Part shown: positions 44,669 to 53,113 of the stretch, piece by piece
How the letters are laid out: every line of letters begins with the position of its first letter
Position numbering within the stretch: position 1 is the stretch's first letter
From: Roseovarius aestuariivivens
GTDB lineage: Bacteria; Pseudomonadota; Alphaproteobacteria; Rhodobacterales; Rhodobacteraceae
DNA length: 64,000 nucleotides
NCBI RefSeq assembly: GCF_004761875.1
Contig: NZ_SJEY01000008.1
Span: 186,001 to 250,000 of the forward strand
Reading direction: 5' to 3'
Position numbers and translations under genes: made by a program
Notes under the pieces: model-generated
Database searches by the model: none
The model's input: only the letters and a program-made list of their open reading frames with translations
What the model was told of the DNA's origin: nothing

Positions 44669-45823
44669 ATGGCCAAGGCTACACATCCTTCCACTTACCC
44701 CCCACTCCCACCCACCACGGAAGATGAACGGGTGTCGTGGCTTCGCCTTTTGCGATCACGGCGCGTCGGGCCGGCGACCTTTCACAGACTGCTCACGGAA
44801 CACGGCTCGGCCCGGGCGGCGCTTGATGCGCTGCCCGACATCGCGCGTGCGGCGGGGGTCGAGAGCTACACCTCCTGCCCCGAGGGCGTGGCGCGCGCGG
44901 AAATGGCGGCGGCCCGGGCGCAGGGGGCGCGGATGCTCTGCGCGGGCGCGAAAGACTATCCCGCGGCGCTCGGCGAACTGCCGGATGCGCCACCGATCCT
45001 CTGGGCTGTTGGGGATCCGGGGCTTCTCGCGCAGCCGGGCGTCGCCATCGTCGGCGCGCGCAACGCCTCGTCGCTGGGGCTGCGCATGGCGCGCGCGCTT
45101 GCCAAGGAACTGGGCGAGGCGGGCTATACCGTGATCTCGGGGCTGGCGCGCGGGATCGACACGGCGGCGCATACCGCCTCTCTGGGGCATGGCACGGTGG
45201 CGGTGATGGCCGGCGGTGTGGATGTGATGTACCCCGCCGAGAACACCCGACTGGGCGAGGAGATCGGGCAGAAGGGTCTGCGCCTTTCGGAGCAGGCCAT
45301 GGGCCTGATCCCGCAGGCGCGGCATTTTCCGGCGCGCAACCGGATCGTCAGCGGGCTGGCGCGGGTCGTGGTCGTGGTCGAGGCGGCGGCGAAATCCGGC
45401 TCTCTCATCACCGCGCGGCTGGGCCTGGACCAGGGGCGCGAGGTGATGGCGGTGCCGGGACATCCGTTCGACGCGCGCGCCTCGGGCTGTAACATGCTGT
45501 TGCGCGACGGGGCCGGCCTCGTCCGCCGCGCCGAGGACGTGATCGAGCTTTTGCCGCCTGCCGGCAAGGCACCGGCGGAGGCGCAGCCGCAACTTGCGCT
45601 GGACACGGTACCTGCGCCGCCGCCGGAGAAACGCACATTGCGCGAGACCGCCGCGCTGCACAGCCGGATCCTCGAACGGCTGGGGCCTTCGCCGCTGGCC
45701 GAGGATCAACTGATCCGCGACCTTTCGGCGCCGACGGCGCAGGTGACGCCGGTGCTGACTGACCTGGAAATGTCGGGCCGCATCCGGCGCCATCCCGGCG
45801 GCCTTGTGTCGCTGGAGCAGTGA
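44669..45823 (+). CDS. dprA: DNA-processing protein DprA
   Basis: A 384-residue protein. The Rossmann-like core starts with VAIVGARNASSLGLRMARALAKELGEAGYTVISGLARGIDTAAH and continues with MAGGVDVMYPAENTRL and FPARNRIVSGLA. An N-terminal SAM-like domain (about 20-70) and a C-terminal winged helix (AALHSRILERLGPSPLAEDQLI) are both present. DprA loads RecA onto incoming single-stranded DNA in transformation and in gene transfer agent reception. The start MAKATHPS follows GGAG; ATG 44642 is an alternative. topA follows 182 bases downstream. Confidence 0.93.
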   Translation: MAKATHPSTYPPLPPTTEDERVSWLRLLRSRRVGPATFHRLLTEHGSARAALDALPDIARAAGVESYTSCPEGVARAEMAAARAQGARMLCAGAKDYPAALGELPDAPPILWAVGDPGLLAQPGVAIVGARNASSLGLRMARALAKELGEAGYTVISGLARGIDTAAHTASLGHGTVAVMAGGVDVMYPAENTRLGEEIGQKGLRLSEQAMGLIPQARHFPARNRIVSGLARVVVVVEAAAKSGSLITARLGLDQGREVMAVPGHPFDARASGCNMLLRDGAGLVRRAEDVIELLPPAGKAPAEAQPQLALDTVPAPPPEKRTLRETAALHSRILERLGPSPLAEDQLIRDLSAPTAQVTPVLTDLEMSGRIRRHPGGLVSLEQ

Positions 45824-45904
45824 CGCCGTAGCGTCCGCCCGCCCCGGCCCAGGTTTCCCCGCCCGCGCCCACGCGGCGCGGGGTGCTGTCCTTTCAGCGT
45901 GACA

Positions 45905-45920
45905 ACCCCGCTTTCGGGGT
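45905..45920. terminator. Hairpin between dprA and topA
   Basis: ACCCCG-CTTT-CGGGGT, a 6-bp perfect stem with a four-base loop. No T-run follows, so it is only a possible terminator or 5' UTR structure of topA. Confidence 0.35.
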
Positions 45921-46005
45921 GCATTGACAATCCCCATCCCGGCACCACATGTTGCGCCGCCAATCGACCCGCTTTGAATCGCGCTTTGAATCGCCAGGAG
46001 TTGTC

Positions 46006-48546
46006 ATGCCCGTTGTCGTCGTCGAGTCCCCGGCCAAAGCCAAGACCATCAACAAGTATCTGGGGCCCGATTACACCGTGCTCGCCTCTTACGGGCATGT
46101 GCGCGACCTGCCGCCCAAGGATGGCTCTGTCGATCCCGACCATGACTTCGAGATGAAATGGGAGGTGGCGAATGACAGCAAGAAACATGTCAAGGCCATC
46201 GCCGACGCCCTGAAAGACGACAACGCGCTCATCCTCGCGACCGACCCCGACCGTGAAGGCGAGGCGATCAGCTGGCACCTGGAAGAGGCGCTGCGCAAGC
46301 GCAAGGCAATCAAGAAGGACACGCCCGTCAAGCGCGTGGTCTTTAACGCCATCACCAAGAGCGCCGTCACCGAGGCGATGAAGAACCCGCGCGACGTGGA
46401 TGGGCCACTCGTGGAGGCGTATCTGGCGCGCCGCGCGCTAGATTATCTGGTGGGGTTCAACCTGAGCCCGGTTCTGTGGCGGAAACTGCCGGGCGCCAAG
46501 AGCGCGGGCCGGGTGCAGTCGGTCTGTCTGCGGTTGATCGTCGAGCGCGAGATGGAGATCGAGGCTTTCAAGGCGCGCGAATACTGGAGCGTGAAGGCCG
46601 CGTTGAAGACACCGCGCGGACAGGAGTTCGAGGCGCGTCTGGTGACGCTCGCAGGCGACAAGCTCGACCGGTACGACCTTGAAAACGAAACGCAGGCCGA
46701 GATGGCCGTGCAGGCGATCGAGAGCCGGGACCTCAAGGTGATCTCGGTCGAGGCCAAACCGGCGAGCCGCAACCCCAGCCCGCCTTTCATGACCTCGACC
46801 CTGCAGCAAGAGGCCAGCCGAAAGTTCGGCATGGGCGCGCGGCAATGCATGAGCGCGGCGCAGCGTCTCTACGAGTCGGGGCACATTACCTATATGCGAA
46901 CCGACGGGATCGACATGGCCCCCGAAGCCGTGAGTGCCGCGCGTGACGCCATCGCGGACCGCTTCGGCAAGGATTACGTGCCGTCCTCGCCCCGCATGTA
47001 CAAGAACAAGGCGAAGAACGCGCAGGAAGCGCATGAGTGCATCCGCCCTACCGACATGACCAAGGACGCGGACTCGCTGCGCCTGACGGATGCGGACCAG
47101 AAGAAGCTCTACGATCTGATCTGGAAGCGCACGCTGGCCTGCCAGATGGAGGGCGCGCGGCTGGAGCGGACCACGGTCGAGATCGGCAGCCAGGATGGCC
47201 AGGTCGGCCTGCGCGCCACCGGGCAGGTCATTCTCTTCGACGGCTTCCTGCGTGTTTACGAGGAAGGCCGCGACGATGTGGTCGCCGATGACGACGACAA
47301 GCGCCTGCCGCAGATGGCCGAGGGCGACGCCACCGCCAAGGACAGCGTGACGCCTGAGCAGCATTTCACCCAGCCGCCGCCGCGCTACACCGAGGCGACG
47401 CTGGTCAAGAAGATGGAAGAACTGGGCATCGGGCGCCCCTCGACCTATGCCAGCATCGTCACCACGATCCAGGACCGCGAATATGTCCGCAAGGACAAGA
47501 ACCGCCTGATCCCCGAGGACAAGGGCCGGATCGTGACCGTCTTCCTGCTGAACTTCTTCCGCAAATATGTGGGCTACGAGTTCACCGCCAATCTCGAGGA
47601 CGAGCTGGACGTGATCAGCGCGGGCGAGGCGGATTACAAGAAGGTGCTCGCGAAGTTCTGGCGCGATTTCCACGCCGCGATCGAGGAAACCTCGGAGCTG
47701 CGGATCTCGGAAGTGCTGGACGTGCTGGACGAGGCGCTGGCGCCGCAGCTTTATCCGCCGAAGGAAGACGGCAGCGATCCGCGCGCCTGTCCGCTGTGCG
47801 GCGAGGGGGCCTTGCATCTCAAGACCTCGCGCTCTGGCGGGTTCGTGGGCTGCTCGCGGTATCCTGAATGCCGCTATACTCGGCCCATCGGGGGCGATGC
47901 CGCCGAACAGGGTGACCGGGTGCTGGGCGAGGACAATGGCGACGAGATCTCGCTGCGCTCGGGCCGGTTCGGGCCGTATGTGCAGCGCGGCGAGGTGACC
48001 GAAGACAACAAGAAACCGCCCCGCGCCAGCCTGCCCAAGGGCTGGAGCCCCGATGACATGGATCTTGAAAAGGCGTTGACGCTGCTGAGCCTGCCGCGCG
48101 AGGTCGGGCCGCACCCGGAAGACGGCGAGATGATAGAGGCCGGGATCGGGCGCTATGGGCCCTTCGTCAAGCACGGCAGGCTTTATGCGAACCTCAAGGA
48201 GGTCGACGACGTCTTTACCATCGGCATGAACCGCGCGGTGGAGGAGCTGGCCAAGAAGGCCGCGAGCCGGGGCCAGGGCCGCGGCGCGGCGGCCAAACCT
48301 CTCAAGGAATTGGGCGAGCACCCCGAGAGCGGCGGGCCGGTCAACGTCATGGATGGACGCTACGGGCCTTATGTGAAGTGGGAGAAGATCAACGCCACGC
48401 TTCCCAAGGGCACCGAGCCCGGCGATGTCACCATGGACATGGCGGTGGAACTGATCGCCGAGAAGGCCGCGAAAAAGGGCAAAGGGCGCAAGCCCGCCGC
48501 CAAGAAGACCGGCGTGAAGAAACCGGCGGCCAAAAAGAAGGCTTGA
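46006..48546 (+). CDS. topA: DNA topoisomerase I
   Basis: An 846-residue type IA topoisomerase. The Toprim domain (VVVESPAKAKTINKYLGPDY; DPDREGEAISWH) starts at residue 2, the active-site Tyr is about residue 296 in ITYMRTDGIDMA, and a Cys4 zinc finger (CPLCGEGALHLKTSRSGGFVGCSRYPEC) lies near 607-634. The C-terminus has repeated GRYGPFVKHGRLYANL-type modules and ends in a Lys-rich tail (KPAAKKTGVKKPAAKKKA), common in alphaproteobacteria. It relaxes negative supercoils. CAGGAG precedes the ATG. Confidence 0.97.
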   Translation: MPVVVVESPAKAKTINKYLGPDYTVLASYGHVRDLPPKDGSVDPDHDFEMKWEVANDSKKHVKAIADALKDDNALILATDPDREGEAISWHLEEALRKRKAIKKDTPVKRVVFNAITKSAVTEAMKNPRDVDGPLVEAYLARRALDYLVGFNLSPVLWRKLPGAKSAGRVQSVCLRLIVEREMEIEAFKAREYWSVKAALKTPRGQEFEARLVTLAGDKLDRYDLENETQAEMAVQAIESRDLKVISVEAKPASRNPSPPFMTSTLQQEASRKFGMGARQCMSAAQRLYESGHITYMRTDGIDMAPEAVSAARDAIADRFGKDYVPSSPRMYKNKAKNAQEAHECIRPTDMTKDADSLRLTDADQKKLYDLIWKRTLACQMEGARLERTTVEIGSQDGQVGLRATGQVILFDGFLRVYEEGRDDVVADDDDKRLPQMAEGDATAKDSVTPEQHFTQPPPRYTEATLVKKMEELGIGRPSTYASIVTTIQDREYVRKDKNRLIPEDKGRIVTVFLLNFFRKYVGYEFTANLEDELDVISAGEADYKKVLAKFWRDFHAAIEETSELRISEVLDVLDEALAPQLYPPKEDGSDPRACPLCGEGALHLKTSRSGGFVGCSRYPECRYTRPIGGDAAEQGDRVLGEDNGDEISLRSGRFGPYVQRGEVTEDNKKPPRASLPKGWSPDDMDLEKALTLLSLPREVGPHPEDGEMIEAGIGRYGPFVKHGRLYANLKEVDDVFTIGMNRAVEELAKKAASRGQGRGAAAKPLKELGEHPESGGPVNVMDGRYGPYVKWEKINATLPKGTEPGDVTMDMAVELIAEKAAKKGKGRKPAAKKTGVKKPAAKKKA

Positions 48547-48547
48547 T

Positions 48548-48662
48548 TAAAGCGTTCGCGAAAAACCTGGGAAACAGATTTTCGCGAAAGGCCGTGCAGG
48601 GCTCAGACGGCGCACGCGTTCCGCCTTTTTCTGATGTCTCAGGGTAAAGGCGAAACGCTTTA
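48548..48662. repeat. Nested palindrome downstream of topA
   Basis: Outer arms TAAAGCGTT (48548-48556) and AACGCTTTA (48654-48662) and inner arms TTCGCGAAAA (48555-48564) and TTTTCGCGAA (48579-48588) are perfect inverted repeats. The inner core TTTCGCGAAA is itself palindromic. The block lies between convergent topA and the lytic transglycosylase gene, whose stop it overlaps. Confidence 0.7.
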
Positions 48663-49478
48663 GTTCGACGCAAGCCTGAGCGCGCAGGCGTCCGTAATTA
48701 GTTCGGGCCGCGTGTGGCAAAGACCGCTGGCGACCTCGAAAGCGGCCAGCACCTTTGGGATGTAATCGCGCGTTTCGGCGAAGGGCGGCACGCCCGCGTG
48801 CTTTTTCACCGCGTTCTCGCCGGCGTTGTAGCCTGCAAGCGCCAGCACCGCGTCGCCGCCGAATTCATTGAGCAACCAGTCGAGATAGGCCACGCCGCCC
48901 TTGATGTTCTGGGCTGGCGACAGGCTGTCGGTGACACCAAAGCGATCGGCGGTGGCGGGCATAAGCTGCATCAGACCCTGCGCGCCGGCATGGCTGACAG
49001 CATCGGTGCGCCCGCTCGATTCCACGGCGATCACGGCGAGAACCAGCGCGGGCGAGACATCGGTGCCGATGGTCGCGCGCAGGATCTCGGCCCCGCGCGC
49101 CTGGGCGATGGATTGTACGGCCTGCAGGCGCGGCCCCGCGACCCGCGCGCCGCCCGGCCCGTTGCGCAGGGTCTCGAACGCGAGCGCGAGGCGCCGCGCG
49201 CCATCCTCGCCCTGCCCCGCAGGAACTTTTGTCCAGAACCAGGCATAGGCGGCTTTGGCGGTGGGCACGGCGGGCATCGCCGCGCTCTCGTCCTTTGTAG
49301 GGGTCAAGGCCTTTGCCTGTTCCTCTGGGTCGATCTGCACCAGCTTGACGCGCGCGCCGGCCTTGGGCGGCTTGCCTTTCTTGAAGGTGAACTCCGGAAA
49401 AGGGGGCGGATCGCCCGCTTGAACTCCGGAAGACAGCAAGATTGCCGCGCAAAGAGCGGTCAGAAAAATGAATCGCAT
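48660..49478 (-). CDS. Lytic transglycosylase (SLT domain)
   Basis: A 272-residue exported protein with a signal peptide (MRFIFLTALCAAILLSSGVQA). After a Lys/Pro-rich region, the C-terminal half is an SLT lysozyme-like domain: the catalytic Glu is in LAVIAVESSGRTDAVSHAGAQGLMQLMPATADRFGV, with GGVAYLDWLLNEFGGDAVLALAGYNAGENAV following. It cleaves peptidoglycan, making anhydromuropeptides. It could open the wall for pilus assembly, since the Tad locus is next, but it is transcribed divergently, so this is only suggestive. Confidence 0.9.
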   Translation of the reverse strand: MRFIFLTALCAAILLSSGVQAGDPPPFPEFTFKKGKPPKAGARVKLVQIDPEEQAKALTPTKDESAAMPAVPTAKAAYAWFWTKVPAGQGEDGARRLALAFETLRNGPGGARVAGPRLQAVQSIAQARGAEILRATIGTDVSPALVLAVIAVESSGRTDAVSHAGAQGLMQLMPATADRFGVTDSLSPAQNIKGGVAYLDWLLNEFGGDAVLALAGYNAGENAVKKHAGVPPFAETRDYIPKVLAAFEVASGLCHTRPELITDACALRLASN

Positions 49479-49836
49479 ATGACGGGCCTGCTCTGCCTCT
49501 TTGGATTTGTCGGCAGTATGCCACCAATCGCGCAACCGCACCAGCATTGTCAAAAAGAGCGAAACAGCCATCTGCGCAAAAGCCCCCCTTTTTGACCGTC
49601 AATTCCGGGAAATCTCGAAAAGATTAACTTTTTCGTCACGTAAAAACAGTGGGTTAAGAGATTCCCTCTAAAAAAAATTTACGCCCGCAAAAATCGCTAT
49701 AAAGCCGCCCAATTCTTGCCGGAATTCGCTGGCTATATCTGCTCATACCGCAAAGCAGCGGGCCAAAGAGAGAGATGGCCCGGGACCCTGCAGAACCGGT
49801 TGTAACCTAGCAAGTGATCCTATGGAGGGACCAAAC
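49479..49836. promoter_or_regulatory. Divergent promoter region of the transglycosylase and flp genes
   Basis: A 358-base region without a convincing gene; reading continues in frame before the transglycosylase start but looks non-family. It is AT-rich in its middle (A/T tracts near 49615-49680), has one GATTC at 49660-49664 and a 5' UTR stem GGGCCA-N10-TGGCCC (49760-49781), and ends with GGAGGGA before flp. It should hold the strong pilin promoter. Confidence 0.5.
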
Positions 49837-50025
49837 ATGATCAAGTTCATCAAAAAATTCCGCAAGGAAGAAGACGGCGCCGTGACGGTTGACTGGGTCG
49901 TTCTGACCGCAGCAGTCGTGGGCCTTGGCGTTGCCGGCGTTTCGACCGTTCAGGGCGGTGTTGACACCCTGGCCGGCACGATCAAGTCGGGTGTGGCGAC
50001 CAAGACGGTCGACAACGGCGACTAA
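49837..50025 (+). CDS. flp: Flp-type major pilin, copy 1
   Basis: A 62-residue type IVb prepilin. A short basic leader (MIKFIKKFRKEEDG) ends at Gly14, the expected cleavage site for CpaA, followed by AVTVDWVVLTAAVVGLGVAGV, the hydrophobic assembly helix. The usual Glu5-Tyr6 pair of Flp pilins is replaced by Asp-Trp. It is the structural subunit of the Tad pilus. A GGAGGGA site precedes this ATG by five bases; the ATG at 49822 is not used. Confidence 0.9.
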   Translation: MIKFIKKFRKEEDGAVTVDWVVLTAAVVGLGVAGVSTVQGGVDTLAGTIKSGVATKTVDNGD

Positions 50026-50052
50026 TTATCGGCCGACGTCTGAAACTGCTTT

Positions 50053-50080
50053 TGGCCGCAAATCGACCGATTTGCGGCCA
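50053..50080 (+). terminator. Strong hairpin after flp copy 1
   Basis: TGGCCGCAAATCG and CGATTTGCGGCCA (13-bp perfect arms, two bases between) form a very stable stem 28 bases after the first flp stop, followed by TTTGC. It could be a partial terminator or 3' stabiliser giving high pilin mRNA relative to downstream genes. Confidence 0.75.
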
Positions 50081-50208
50081 TTTGCATGACAGCGGAGCAG
50101 CCGGACCACGTCCACCCCCCCCCCGGCCACACGACATCAGAACGATTTCGGGCCTGCCGTCGCACGATCGAAGAGAATGAGCAGTTCATCCAATATGAGT
50201 GAGACCTT

Positions 50209-50397
50209 ATGCGACATATCTTAAGCAGCTTTTACGCAGCAGAGGACGGCGCCGTGACCGTTGACTGGGTCGTACTGACCGCGGCGGTCGTCGGACTGGC
50301 GGCCAGTGGCGGATCGGCGATCCTGTCGGCGACAAACACCCTGTCGGGCAACATCAAGACGGAAGTTGCCGCCAAGACCGTCGAAAACGGCGACTGA
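50209..50397 (+). CDS. Flp-type major pilin, copy 2
   Basis: A 62-residue prepilin paralogous to the first copy. The leader MRHILSSFYAAEDG ends at Gly14, and AVTVDWVVLTAAVVGLAASGG is nearly identical to copy 1 over the assembly helix; leader and C-terminus differ, apart from a shared KTVxNGD end. It has the same Asp-Trp replacement of the Flp Glu-Tyr motif. The ribosome site is weak (GTGAGACC), unlike copy 1, so lower expression is likely. It may be a minor or alternative pilin. Confidence 0.88.
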   Translation: MRHILSSFYAAEDGAVTVDWVVLTAAVVGLAASGGSAILSATNTLSGNIKTEVAAKTVENGD

Positions 50398-50610
50398 ACG
50401 CGCCGCCGGATTGGCCGGACGACGTCGCGGTGCCCGGGTGGGCATCGCCCAAAGCCGAACCGCCCAAGGCGTCCGGCAATATCCACGGGTCGACGCCCCG
50501 GAAAAAAGCCCCGAGTGTCCATCATTATGCCACAATTTTGCAGGATACCCGGGATTGTACTAATGGCGCGAACGCGTCCGAAAGAGCAGTTAACGTAGAA
50601 AGGACAAGCC

Positions 50611-51477
50611 ATGCGTGTGGTGTTCGGACTTGTACTTATTCTTGGCCTCGGCCTTGCCGGGTTCGCCGTTTACATGGCGAAAAGCTACATCCAGAGCTAC
50701 CAGGCGCAGCTGGAAGAAGAACGCAACAACCGCGGCCCAGCAATCGACGTGGTCGATATCTATGTCGCCAAGGAACGGTTGGAATATGGCCAGCGCCTGC
50801 TCAAGAAGCATGTGCGCAAGGTCGCCTTCCCCGAGGCATCGCTGCCCGAGGGCATCTTCACGACCGAAGAAGAGCTTTTCCCCGAGGGCGAGGACGAACC
50901 CCGGACCGTGCTGCGCACGATGGAGCCGAAAGAGGCGATCATGCTTGTCAAGGTGACCGGCCCCGGCGAAGAGGCGGGCATCACCTCGCAGCTTGAGCGC
51001 GGCATGCGCGCCTTTGCGATCAAGGTCGACGTGTCGTCGGGCGTGTCGGGCTTCCTGCGTCCGGGCGACCGGGTCGATGTCTACTGGACCGGCCAGGTGT
51101 CTGTCGGCGAGGATGACCGCCGCGGATCGGCCGGCGAAGTGACCAAACTGATCGAGACCGGCGTGAAACTGATCGCGGTGGACCAGGTCGCCAACGGCGA
51201 TACGACCGAGGCGATCATCGCGCGGACCGTGACCGTGGCGGTGCGTCCGCATCAGGTCGCGGCACTGGCGCAGGCGCAATCGACCGGCCGGCTGTCGCTG
51301 TCGCTGGTGGGAGCCGAGGATGACTCCGTCGCCGAAGCGATCGAGGTCGATCAGCGCAGTCTTCTCGGGATCGTGCAGGCCGAAGCGCCCAAGGAGATCC
51401 CCAAAGAGGAGATCTGCACGATCAAGACGCGCCGCGGTGGCGAAGTGATCTCGACCCCGATCCCCTGCACGAACTGA
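50611..51477 (+). CDS. cpaB: Flp pilus assembly protein CpaB (RcpC)
   Basis: A 288-residue protein with an N-terminal membrane anchor (about 4-24) and a SAF domain (VDIYVAKERLEYGQRLLKKHVRKVAFPEASLPEG near 48-80; MRAFAIKVDVSSGVSGFLRPGDRVDVYW near 132-158). In Tad systems CpaB/RcpC lies in the periplasm, bridges to the outer membrane secretin, and may bind peptidoglycan. AAAGGA precedes the ATG. A stem-loop follows the gene before cpaC. Confidence 0.93.
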   Translation: MRVVFGLVLILGLGLAGFAVYMAKSYIQSYQAQLEEERNNRGPAIDVVDIYVAKERLEYGQRLLKKHVRKVAFPEASLPEGIFTTEEELFPEGEDEPRTVLRTMEPKEAIMLVKVTGPGEEAGITSQLERGMRAFAIKVDVSSGVSGFLRPGDRVDVYWTGQVSVGEDDRRGSAGEVTKLIETGVKLIAVDQVANGDTTEAIIARTVTVAVRPHQVAALAQAQSTGRLSLSLVGAEDDSVAEAIEVDQRSLLGIVQAEAPKEIPKEEICTIKTRRGGEVISTPIPCTN

Positions 51478-51503
51478 CCTAAAACCACAAGATATGGTAC
51501 TCG

Positions 51504-51531
51504 CGAGGCGCCCCCACCACAGGGCGCCTCG
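51504..51531 (+). terminator. Stem-loop after cpaB
   Basis: CGAGGCGCCC (51504-51513) and GGGCGCCTCG (51522-51531) form a 10-bp perfect stem with an 8-base loop, 27 bases after the cpaB stop. The following TCTCATTC is not a proper T-run, so termination may be partial. Confidence 0.6.
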
Positions 51532-51678
51532 TCTCATTCGGGCAACTGTTCTCGGAAAATCACACTGATTCGAGAATAAAGGTCATTGATTCTTGAAAAA
51601 ATTTCGGAATTGCCCCAAGGTTTTTCGAAACCGGGCGACAGACCCGATAAATGAGGCGTGATCGGAAAGGCAGGTCAC

Positions 51679-53097
51679 ATGAAAAATTCGAGTATGCTGA
51701 AGGCGGCCCTGCTGGGGGTTGCCGTGCTGTTTGGCCCGTCCGCCGAGCTCGCACTGGCTGAAAACATCCAAGTCATCCGCAAGGGCGCAAGTCGGGATCT
51801 GAGCATTCCGATGAACCGCGCCGTTGTGATCGAAAGCGACGTTCCCTTCGCGGAACTGAGCATCGCGAACCCGTCCATCGCGGACTTCTCGACCCTGTCG
51901 GACCGGACGGTCTATGTGCTGGGCAAGGCGCCCGGACGCACGACGCTGACGCTTCTGGACGCGACGGGGCGGCTGATCACCAATGTCGAGGTGCATGTCA
52001 GCCCCGATATTTCGGAATTCAAGGAACGCCTGCAGCAGATCCTGCCAGGCGAAAAGATCGAGGTTCGCTCGGCCAATGACGGCATCGTGCTGTCGGGCAC
52101 GGTCACCAGCGCATCCAAGATGGATCGCGCGCTGGAACTGGCGCAACGCTATGCGCCCGAGCGGGTGTCGAACCTTCTGTCGGTCTCGGGCAAGCAGCAG
52201 GTGATGCTGAAGGTCCGCTTCGCCGAGATGCAGCGCAGCGTCTCGAAGGCGCTGGGCACCTCGCTTGGCATCGACGGGCGCTCGAACAACTCGGTCGGCA
52301 CGATCGGCGGCACCAACACGACCAACACGCAAAGCGGCGTGCTGGGCCTGTTGGGCGGCGCCATCCCGGACGTTCAGAACAACAACGGCGCGCTCGGCAT
52401 CGGGTTCGACCTCGGCTCGGTCGAGGTGGGCATCCTGCTGGAAGCGCTTGAAACCAAGGGCATGGTGCGGACGCTGGCCGAACCGAACCTGACCGCGCTG
52501 TCGGGCCAGGAGGCCAAGTTCCTGGCCGGCGGCGAATATCCCATCCCCGTGGCCCAGGACAACGGCACCACCGCAATTGAGTTCAAGCCTTTCGGCGTCG
52601 AGCTCAACTTCGTGCCGCGGGTGCTGGACGACGAGGCGATCAACCTGGAAATGGCCGCCGCTGTGTCGTCGATCGACCCCTCCAACGGGATCACGACGAA
52701 CGGCTTTACCGTCGACGCCTTCCGCCGCCGCGACACATCCACCACGGTGGTGCTGCGCGACGGGCAGAGCTTTGCCATCGCGGGTCTTCTGCAGGACGAT
52801 TTCCGCGACAACGCGGGCCAGGTGCCGTGGCTTGGCGACATGCCGGTGCTTGGCGCGCTCTTCCGCAGTGCGGATTACGAACGCTCGCAGACCGAGCTGG
52901 TGATCATCGTGTCGGCGCATCTGGTCACGCCGACCAGCGGGGACGCCTACGTGCTGCCCACCGACCGGGTCAAACTGCCCACCGAGAAGGATCTCTTCCT
53001 GAATGGCCGCGTGGCCAAGGATGTAAGAGAGTCCGGATCCGCGGGCGAAGTGGCGCAGCAGGACTTCAACGGGTCCTACGGCTACGTGATGGACTGA
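51679..53097 (+). CDS. cpaC: Tad/Flp pilus secretin CpaC (RcpA)
   Basis: A 472-residue outer membrane secretin with a signal peptide (MKNSSMLKAALLGVAVLFGPSAELALA). The N-terminal BON-like/N0 regions (residues about 30-180, with RAVVIESDVPFAELSIANP and VHVSPDISEFKERLQQILPG) precede the secretin core (QQVMLKVRFAEMQRSVSKALG to VPWLGDMPVLGALFRSADYERSQTELVIIVSAHLV). It forms the outer membrane channel. GGAAAGGCAGG precedes the start. It is probably co-transcribed with the OmpA-like gene 16 bases downstream. Confidence 0.95.
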   Translation: MKNSSMLKAALLGVAVLFGPSAELALAENIQVIRKGASRDLSIPMNRAVVIESDVPFAELSIANPSIADFSTLSDRTVYVLGKAPGRTTLTLLDATGRLITNVEVHVSPDISEFKERLQQILPGEKIEVRSANDGIVLSGTVTSASKMDRALELAQRYAPERVSNLLSVSGKQQVMLKVRFAEMQRSVSKALGTSLGIDGRSNNSVGTIGGTNTTNTQSGVLGLLGGAIPDVQNNNGALGIGFDLGSVEVGILLEALETKGMVRTLAEPNLTALSGQEAKFLAGGEYPIPVAQDNGTTAIEFKPFGVELNFVPRVLDDEAINLEMAAAVSSIDPSNGITTNGFTVDAFRRRDTSTTVVLRDGQSFAIAGLLQDDFRDNAGQVPWLGDMPVLGALFRSADYERSQTELVIIVSAHLVTPTSGDAYVLPTDRVKLPTEKDLFLNGRVAKDVRESGSAGEVAQQDFNGSYGYVMD

Positions 53098-53113
53098 GGA
53101 AAGGCAGGCGCAC

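Noticed and set aside
46438..48321. 627-codon minus-strand frame antisense to topA
   Set aside because: TopA is complete, with Toprim, active-site Tyr and zinc finger. The antisense reading has no domain.
49479..49571. N-terminal extension of the lytic transglycosylase to a start at 49571
   Set aside because: The reading before Met at 49478 is not a signal peptide, while MRFIFLTALCAAILLSSGVQA directly after that Met is.
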